From contig CM017561.1 of NCBI GenBank assembly GCA_007844125.1, positions 63,779,256 through 63,843,255 on the forward strand: DNA of 64,000 bases, in the 5' to 3' direction. Every line of letters starts with the position of its first letter. Position 1 is the first letter of the stretch. The translations under genes and the position numbers were made by a program. This DNA is from Sinonovacula constricta. Taxonomy: Eukaryota > Mollusca > Bivalvia > Cardiida > Solecurtidae. Below are positions 39,541 to 64,000 of the stretch, piece by piece. The notes below the pieces were generated by a model that was not told the origin of the DNA, did not search any database, and saw only the letters and a list, made by a program, of their open reading frames with translations.

Positions 39541-40619
39541 TCGCCGCGATATATTTAAAAAATGTGAACATAAGCTGGGTCACCATGACGACGAGTAAAC
39601 TCCACTGCGCATTAGTGTGTTAACATACACGTGTCAATGCACTCTGTGGTCCTTTTTAAAAGTGGACCCAAAGGAGCGTTAGATCGAATGCACTTTGGAG
39701 AAGGACCACAAATGTCGCTTCTAGATTGCATGGAAATGTATGATAATGTACGCTATAATATGTGCATATTTTGTATGAAATGATTTCATGTTTTCTCGAC
39801 ATGTTCATGTTTTTATCTCTGCATGTTTTCTGTTGTAATTAATTTTAAAGTTGTACGACGGTTACGTGAATTTTGTTTCAAACAAATTTTTCTTGAAGGA
39901 ATTCCAGAAACATCACAGTGTAGTTTAAACGTTCATTGAAAAAAAAACACACACTTATTTTGCCCGTGAATGGTGATCAGTATAGTATTAATTAAAACAT
40001 ACAAATTGATTGCTTATACTCGTATTTGTTGTATTTCCCATACTCATTACAATTAATATTTAAACGCTAGTCAGAGATGGAACAATTTTAATTACATGTA
40101 TTACATTATCTGTATTCACATTCTTATTTCATTTCCTTGGTTTCCATGATTGCCGTTAAATTATATTTTGACTTGTTTCTCTCTGTACGGTTTTATCTCT
40201 GAAACATGCCCTGTGGCTCATTCTTCAAACACATTCCGGCCTATTATAATGCAAGTAGAACATTTTTACATAATATATTTTTCATTACGTTGGTGTTAAT
40301 CATTGACGGAATTTTTCTTTCGTTAATAAATGTTGTACATAAAGATTTGTAAATAAATATTTGAATTTCACCCCTGGAATTGATTTTATTTAAAATCCAC
40401 AAACAGAAAACATTTGTATTACCTGACAATAAGTGACATTCTCACAAATTAATTTAATTATATTTAATTTCATGTTTAAAAAAAGACGCTAAAAAACCTT
40501 AAACATTTATTATATATGGTTTATAGGCTGCACCATTTATTAAATGACTGTTCATATACAATTATCATTACCGTGTTAGTGTTGCCTAGTTGCCAGTATA
40601 AGTTAATAAACTGCAAATT

Positions 40620-40655
40620 GCACACACACGCACGCGCGCGCACACACACTCAAAC
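40620..40655. repeat. CA/CG alternating microsatellite
   Basis: Alternating purine-pyrimidine CA and CG units in the intergenic spacer. Confidence 0.9.
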
Positions 40656-41496
40656 ACACAAACAATAAAGAATAATGAAGTACACAGTAGATACGTTGAA
40701 CAAATATATGATGCTGCCATTTAGACATCCTTACCAATATACGAGATATGAGACATTAAAATTGAGAGCCTACATCATTTCTTAAATACAATGTCAACAT
40801 CTTGCCTTAATAGTACAATCAATAGACAAAGGCATTAATGTGCCTTTATATACTGTAGAGTGGTGTCTTATTTACTACTTATTTATTATGAGAAGTAACT
40901 GCGCATCATCGATATACAGTTTTTGTAATAAACAAACAACATTATAAAATACACAAAATCGCATTCAAACGCGCAGCAATTATGTTTACTATACCTGTAT
41001 TCTTTACGTAACCATAGTGATTGTTTAAATATTAAAAATACAAATGTAATGATGTTTCGAGACTTGAGTGGCTAGAAAAGATCATACGTTTGAGTTAAAA
41101 AAATGCTCTTATATTAAAATTTTACAAATAATTACAATTAACATATAAATGAACATTGTACCGGGTTTTAATTGCCAGTTATTTCAATTGAACATACATG
41201 ATGCTCTTACACCTGATAAAATATAATAAATATACGTTTTATTAATTAATGAGCACAGATGTGTTGTCATTCTATCCTGTTCCGAGTTAATTGTGTTGAG
41301 GCGATATGTATTTGGGGTTTTCAGTTATTTATACTGTTTAATGTGTTATTGTCTTTGTTATTGTTGTTGTCGTTATTATTTTAGTTGTTGTTTAATTGCT
41401 GCTGTTGCCGTTGTTGTTAATTTCGATTACATGAAGACGCATGCACACGCATGCATGCTTACAACTCCCCCTTTTCTGCGCATATGCCGAACAATA

Positions 41497-58291
<16,795 letters not shown>

Positions 58292-59184
58292 TTTACTAAA
58301 ATGTTCGCAAATAACACAATGTAACTTTTTATTTATTTTTTTTTTTTGTTTAATTTAATAAACGTTGCCGGTTTTAGCATGTATAATTTTAATAGCTTTA
58401 TTTATTAACACTCAACCACACTAGTAGTATATTAATCCCAAATGGTCATTAATATGAACAAGTTGTCCTTGGCAATCGACATGCGTATGTATTAGAATAA
58501 AGGCAAGAATCGAGGCTTAACGAAGCTTTAAGAATGCATATATACAAGTATTCAATGGCTAAATAAAGGCACAGGCAACATATGTTTAATCTATATTGGT
58601 ATCAACCCCAAGATAATAACAGCAAGACAGCAAGTCAGACAGGTATTCATCCGTTGCACGTGGATAAATATCATACTATGGTTAGGCTAGTTTTATAAGT
58701 AATTTGCGAGTCAATGTTTAAATGTCAAAATGTTTATAGTTTTATTATTGACAAAAGAAAATATTTGCGAATTATAAGATAATTTGTGAAAGCAGTTTGT
58801 TCATGGGTGCAATTATTCGATGCAATCAACAAGTAATTTGTTTTTATCTAGTATTTATTAAAATACATTTAACTCTTGAAATAACGAATATCTGCAAATA
58901 AAAATGTATTTCCTTAATTGATTAACACTCAATGACACTAGTAGTATATTAATCCCTTAATAAATTGTCCTTGGCGACCGAAACGCGCATGTATAAGAAT
59001 AATACATGTTTTTAAGAATAAGCAAAGTCTAATATTAAGTCTAAAGCCACAAAACGCATCAAAGGTCTGCAATTTCTTTGCTTTCGCACTCGATCGTCAT
59101 TTTAGTTAGCTTTACAAAGGCTTCTTAATGTTTGTTTTTTGTTGTGTGTGTTTTTTTAAATACATTGCAGCGACCATTTATGAT

Positions 59185-59345
59185 CATTAAAGCAACGTCC
59201 AGCTTCTTGGTGGAGGAAGACTCCAGACACATGTCTGGGTAGAACCACCGGCGCACCGCAAGTCAGCTGGAAGACCTTCTCACATTAAGTCCTTCGCCAC
59301 GACCGGGACTCGAACCCATGCGGCGAGAGCCTAAGCAGTCAGGGG
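59185..59345 (-). mobile_element. tRNA-derived SINE (family B)
   Basis: Reverse copy: atgatcattaaagcaacgtc (3' end), ctgggtagaaccaccggcgc (body), cgggactcgaacccatgcgg (B box) and ctaagcagtcagg (near the head). Confidence 0.82.
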
Positions 59346-59747
59346 ATAATGCTTCTTGTTAAAAGTATTAAATGGTGTAACATGTGTTACATATTAAATT
59401 AACTGCATCAATCGAAGTAATACATATGACGGTTTTGTTCAGGAACAATTACAACGTTCAGTGTAAAGAGATGATGTGATATATTATGTCCGCACATGGA
59501 CAACAGATGGCGTGGAAACCCGGGACGCGGAATCTGAATCTGCTTGATATCTTTCACAAAACAGCGCTAGCATAATCCATTTGTACAGGTACTCGACAAA
59601 GACATCTTATCTACCAATAATTTTTAAGTGTGTTTATTTTATTGTTTAAGCTGTATTTGATGTCATTGTTATTGTGGGGTGTCGTTTCTGTTGTTGTCGT
59701 TGTGGTTATTGCTGTTGTTGTTGTGGTGGATGATTGTTGTTGTTGGT

Positions 59748-59770
59748 GGGGGGGGGGGGGGGGGGGGGGG
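59748..59770 (+). repeat. Run of 23 consecutive G
   Basis: An unbroken G homopolymer within a GTT/GTG-rich tract (59690-59800); such runs can form G-quadruplex-like structures and are prone to length error in assemblies. Confidence 0.9.
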
Positions 59771-60397
59771 AGTAGTTGTGGAAGTGGTGGTGGTGAATTT
59801 GTTTTGTTGATGATCTGGCTGCATGGTTATTGAAAGCATTTGTTCAACAGTTTACCAAGCGAGTGAAAAACAAAGTTTAGTTAACGCCCAAGTCAGAAGG
59901 TCGTGCTTATGAAGACAATTTTAAAGACATTGGACTGTGCAACATGTTGCATAATTTTCTTAGGTATTTTATTGTTGTAAACATGGTTAGAAGTAAAGGT
60001 AAACGTTTAAAACAAGTTTTTAAAAAATCGATGTAGACACAGCACAAGCTAGGTGGATCTGCTCATTGTACACGAGCTTTTTTGAGACAGTAGCGGTAAC
60101 TTTGGCATAGCGAATATTAGGTGGGAGAATAGATCACGTGCCTTTCTGATGAAAATAACCTCTGCTACCAAACAGGGAAAATGTCAGTGAGCTTGACAAC
60201 AAAATTTTAACAAGTTAATATTTAATATAGTTTGTGTAATGGTATCCGATTGTAGTTTTATTCCTACCATAAAGACTCAGGAATGTTAATGTTTTTTATC
60301 TTTCTTATTAGAATAAAATCGTACGGAACTTTTGACACCAATATCGATATACACAAGCATGATCCCCACTATAATCACGTGCAAGACGGCAGTGGTC

Positions 60398-60774
<377 letters not shown>

Positions 60775-62124
60775 CAGTGGTCACTGTAGCACAGCGAAAC
60801 GCAACCCGGGTTCGTTAAAAATCTCGTTCTGCTGTTCTTATTTTCCAAATACAGATTTTGTTTATCGATGATTGCTCAGAGTACTAAATCACTGAGATAT
60901 GGGCGGGCATTTTTATCACAAAGATAAATATGGCCCTCAAACTTTGTAAAACCGGAAATAAACTAAAACTTTTCAAATTGGGTACATCATGAATGCCATT
61001 AAATGAAAACAAAGCGTTGTTTTCATATTACTTTACCGAGCAACATGATTATTTATTCCAATCAACATATATTGATTTACCCATTTAGTCAAACTTACCA
61101 AAACGCTAGCAGTTAAAATGCATTGTTATACCTTATAAGGTAATCATAACAAAACATTGGTAGCTGTAAAATGATGTGTGCCTATTTTATGATAAAACAA
61201 CATTGGCCATTTTCAAATATGGTAGCAGTCTAGAAGTGCAGGATTATTTCAAGAATGAGACCTGCATTCACCAACCATTCTTACGCTTAAGTAATGACTT
61301 GAGCTCAAGCCACAAGTTTCAAACCAACAAAAATAAACTTATATATGAAATTTTAATGTGATCAAAAGCTGAAAGTAGCAAAGTTAAAGTGTCGTGCAAA
61401 AATGCAGACATATAGCTAAGTACATCATGAAGATATTGTGGATTGAATTCCATGCCATAAGCACTTCTTACTTAAGAATTAAGCTGGAATTATACTGTTG
61501 TAGTTGATAAAAGTGTTGTTCAATCAATATAAACACGTTGATAGTGTCTGTCTTCGTGACATACCATGGCCTGTCACCATGTACGTCCGGTTGATCCTGC
61601 TTCAAATGGAATATAAACATCCACCATATAAATGTGTCGTATCACGAGAACAATGGAAGAAGCTGTGCTACATCCGGGAGACGATATTATCGTGAACTGG
61701 CAACGACAGTAGTACACGAAAAACATTGATGCACAGCATCAAAGATAACGCAAAAATATGTATTGTATCAGCAACAGAAATATGGCAAAAATATCAAGAA
61801 ACATAAATGTATAGGACAAAGGTTTAATTGTACATAAGCAGTATACAGAAAGTGGCTTTATTTGCTTATAAACAATGTGTATTATAATTACCAAAAAAAT
61901 TACTATTTTCAAAATATTCAACATTGTTTGCATAAACTAAAAACGAAAATAATAGCTTGATTAAGCCCAGAGATTGACTTAACAATAAACACTCATACAT
62001 GAATGAACTATTTTCAAGAAAATCATTCATAACACAATTAATTGCCTTTGTTGTTGTTGACGAGAGTTAATTTGTTTCCCCCCAACCCCTATAAAAAATA
62101 ATAGCATTTATTTTATACATTCAT

Positions 62125-62358
62125 TTACAAAAACTTAAACAAAACATGTAATGTAAATTTAAAAAACACATTATAAACGGAAACATTATCTGCTCCTTTG
62201 AAAAGGGCTAATAGAGCAATCATTGCCATTGCAGTACATTGCAAACCGGTAAATGGTGCAAAAACTGCGCATCCTTGGTGCATATTTGTTAAATAACCCC
62301 TTACCATCGTGACAGAATAATTTCCAAAATTGCGATCAGTGGAAGATGTAAACAACAC
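62125..62358 (-). pseudogene. Cysteine-peptidase-like ORF fragment, probably transposon-derived
   Basis: The 77-codon ORF contains NFGNYSVTMVRGYLTNMHQG and FAPFTGLQCTAMAMIALLAL. The arrangement H-Q-G...G-x-Q-C-T-A followed by a hydrophobic helix resembles the active-site Cys segment of OTU-like peptidase domains carried by some Helitron-type and related elements in animals. That assignment is by recall and weak. No His/Asp partner region is seen, so it is a fragment. Confidence 0.3.
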
Positions 62359-62759
62359 AACCAGCCTATCAAATCGGGCGATTCAGTTGTTTCCGACCAA
62401 AATGACAGTTTTTAATGTGAAAGTCACGACAGTTTTTTTATGTAATATTGGAATTTCAAGATATGTTTTTTTAGATTGTTGCTGTATTATGAACCGTATC
62501 GGTAAACATCATGGTAAACTCTTCAGTGGCAATCAGCAAACGTGATCACCGTAGACACCGCTCTTCAGCGCGTCGTCAAACATGTAATATTATCTTGCTG
62601 TGACGTCAAGTGTAGTTCAGAGGCAGTGATTTTTTTTATTTATTTTAGCTAATCATATAGAAGAAATGATATCTACATTTACAAGCAGTTTGGTAGATCT
62701 TTTTGATGCTGACTTTAAAAATAACCGATTGACTTAAAGGCCGAATCTAGATGTTCATC

Positions 62760-63150
62760 ATATTTAAATACGGTTATTAGGCTTAAACTTATTGAATGCT
62801 TGCAAGTGGCAACTGTAAATAATCTTCTTTATTAAAATTACTATTTTCAGATTCCGCTCGCCTACGATGTTACTTAGTCAGTACAAACCTTGATCGGACT
62901 GTCACCAGTGCAAGCCATTTTGTTGTTTATCTGTCAAGTGAAAGTCACATGACATTTCGTCGCGTCATTGCGACACGGTATAAATAGCCGCAGTATTTTG
63001 TAAACAATCGAAAACCACTGTTTTAACCTGTGAATTCTGTAAACTTGCACTTTCTTTACATTAGTTATACTAATAGAAGCGAATACATGCGTCAACTACT
63101 TTATTGAATTATCCACGAAACTCAAATTCGAAACTCGGATTAAAGGGAAG
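62760..63150 (+). repeat. Dispersed repeat, copy 2 (partner at 35830-36080)
   Basis: Matches copy 1 in two halves (62766-62865 and about 63065-63145) separated by about 200 extra bases that include cacatgacatttcgtcgcg and gtataaatag, either an insertion here or a deletion in copy 1. Confidence 0.7.
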
Positions 63151-63969
63151 CCATTGTAATGGCCTGTGTCCAGAAGGTAATATCTAGAAACTATGGCACT
63201 TTTAAATAAACTCATACCTTTCTAAGGTAATTTAGAAACCCATCACTCCTTCTATGTCCGGATAAGTAATTCATTTTTCACTTTATTATGCTGTATTGTT
63301 GTCGTTTTTGGAGTTGGCAAGCGCGAACATTCCGCGCATATAAAGTTTTTGTTTTTACAATCATTTGTATGAAGGCCGCCATTTGTATTTTTAAGGAAAT
63401 ATCACTGCGTGACACTAAATATAGGAAAATTTAAAATATGTGTTATTTTTATGCAGCCAATGTCACAATTGTATGTTATTGATATGATATTAGTGTGAGT
63501 TAGTTTATCTTTTGCTTGTGTTATGAAATAGTCCTATATTTCCAATGCTGCATTGGAGCTATTTTCTGCCCCATTTGCTACGTTAAGCATTTATATTTAT
63601 TATGAGAAGTTAGTTACTTATACAAATAGTAACTAATATAAGTTCTATATTGAATGTCGTTAATGTAGTATCTGTGTAAGTTTCAATATAATAATAATAA
63701 ATTAATTTAAACCTTCCAAATTTTGACCAAATAGCTGTAATAAATAAAAGTGAAACCTGCCTCAACTGCACTGTTTAGATTGGTTGCAGCATTATTTTCA
63801 TTATGCAGTCTCGGATGTGTATATAAGCGCGCAACGTTATACTTATTTACAAATAATACTTTAATACAATTGATTCGATAACTTAACTCAAATTGTGCCA
63901 CCTCGGATCCGCCGGTTTAACAACTACATCCCGACGAAAGTTGGAAAACAACTTCTTTGGAGAAAGAGC

Positions 63970-64000
63970 CACACACACGCGCGCACACACACACGAACGC
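63970..64000. repeat. CA/CG alternating microsatellite
   Basis: CACACACGCGCGCACACAC-type array, cut by the window end. Confidence 0.9.

Larger units (their letters stand above)
36649..41496. other. Spacer between convergent genes
   Basis: 4.8 kb holding both 3' untranslated regions. An AATAAA on the plus strand at 37730-37735 is one possible receptor poly(A) signal. It also holds a 44-bp duplication (38838-38925), a SINE (39330-39540) and a CA/CG microsatellite (40620-40655). Short ORFs at 38378-38978 are hydrophobic but show no family features. Confidence 0.6.

Overview
The window is a eukaryotic genomic segment. It is AT-rich and intron-rich, with very long introns, abundant microsatellites, tRNA-derived SINEs and small DNA transposons, and one 100-base run of N (33288-33387) marking an assembly gap. 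No bacterial features are present. Gene content and repeat style suggest an invertebrate bilaterian, most likely a bivalve mollusc; that assignment is inference, because no species-diagnostic sequence was available.

Two protein-coding genes can be rebuilt exon by exon, and they converge tail to tail. On the plus strand (10572-36648), 17 recognisable coding exons encode a MET/RON-family receptor tyrosine kinase: signal peptide, Sema domain, PSI domain, about four IPT/TIG domains, one transmembrane helix, juxtamembrane segment and a tyrosine kinase domain with [11 protein letters not shown] and a MET-type YEKEYY activation loop. The segment from the alpha-C helix to alpha-D is missing. Splice phases on either side do not match, and the assembly gap lies exactly there, so one or more exons were probably lost in the gap. 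A one-base frameshift interrupts the exon at 27205-27418. The reading frame stops soon after the kinase, so the docking tail of vertebrate MET is not seen.

On the minus strand (58291-41497), 14 exons join in frame into 569 codons plus stop and encode a collagen prolyl 4-hydroxylase alpha subunit: signal peptide, N-terminal P4Ha domain, TPR-like peptide-binding domain and a catalytic 2-oxoglutarate/Fe(II) dioxygenase domain with His-x-Asp, distal His and the 2-oxoglutarate-binding Lys all intact. The two products have no obvious direct functional link.

Region by region. 1-10.5 kb is intergenic: a CTA microsatellite, a SINE with clear target-site duplications, a 42-bp minisatellite, and a ~480-bp tandem dimer of a dispersed repeat. 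10.57-36.65 kb is the receptor gene; its 7.2-kb intron 5 (15085-22330) is a nest of elements: SINE, a ~2.1-kb element with long terminal inverted repeats, AT and GTA microsatellites, and two TAA-flanked PIF/Harbinger-like elements. 36.65-41.50 kb is the spacer between the 3' ends. 41.50-58.29 kb is the hydroxylase gene, whose introns hold a degraded tyrosine-recombinase (Crypton-like) fragment, TTA, GT and 30-bp satellite arrays and SINE pieces. 58.3-64 kb is intergenic: a SINE, a complete small hAT element with a perfect 8-bp target-site duplication, and an antisense cysteine-peptidase-like ORF fragment that is probably transposon-derived.
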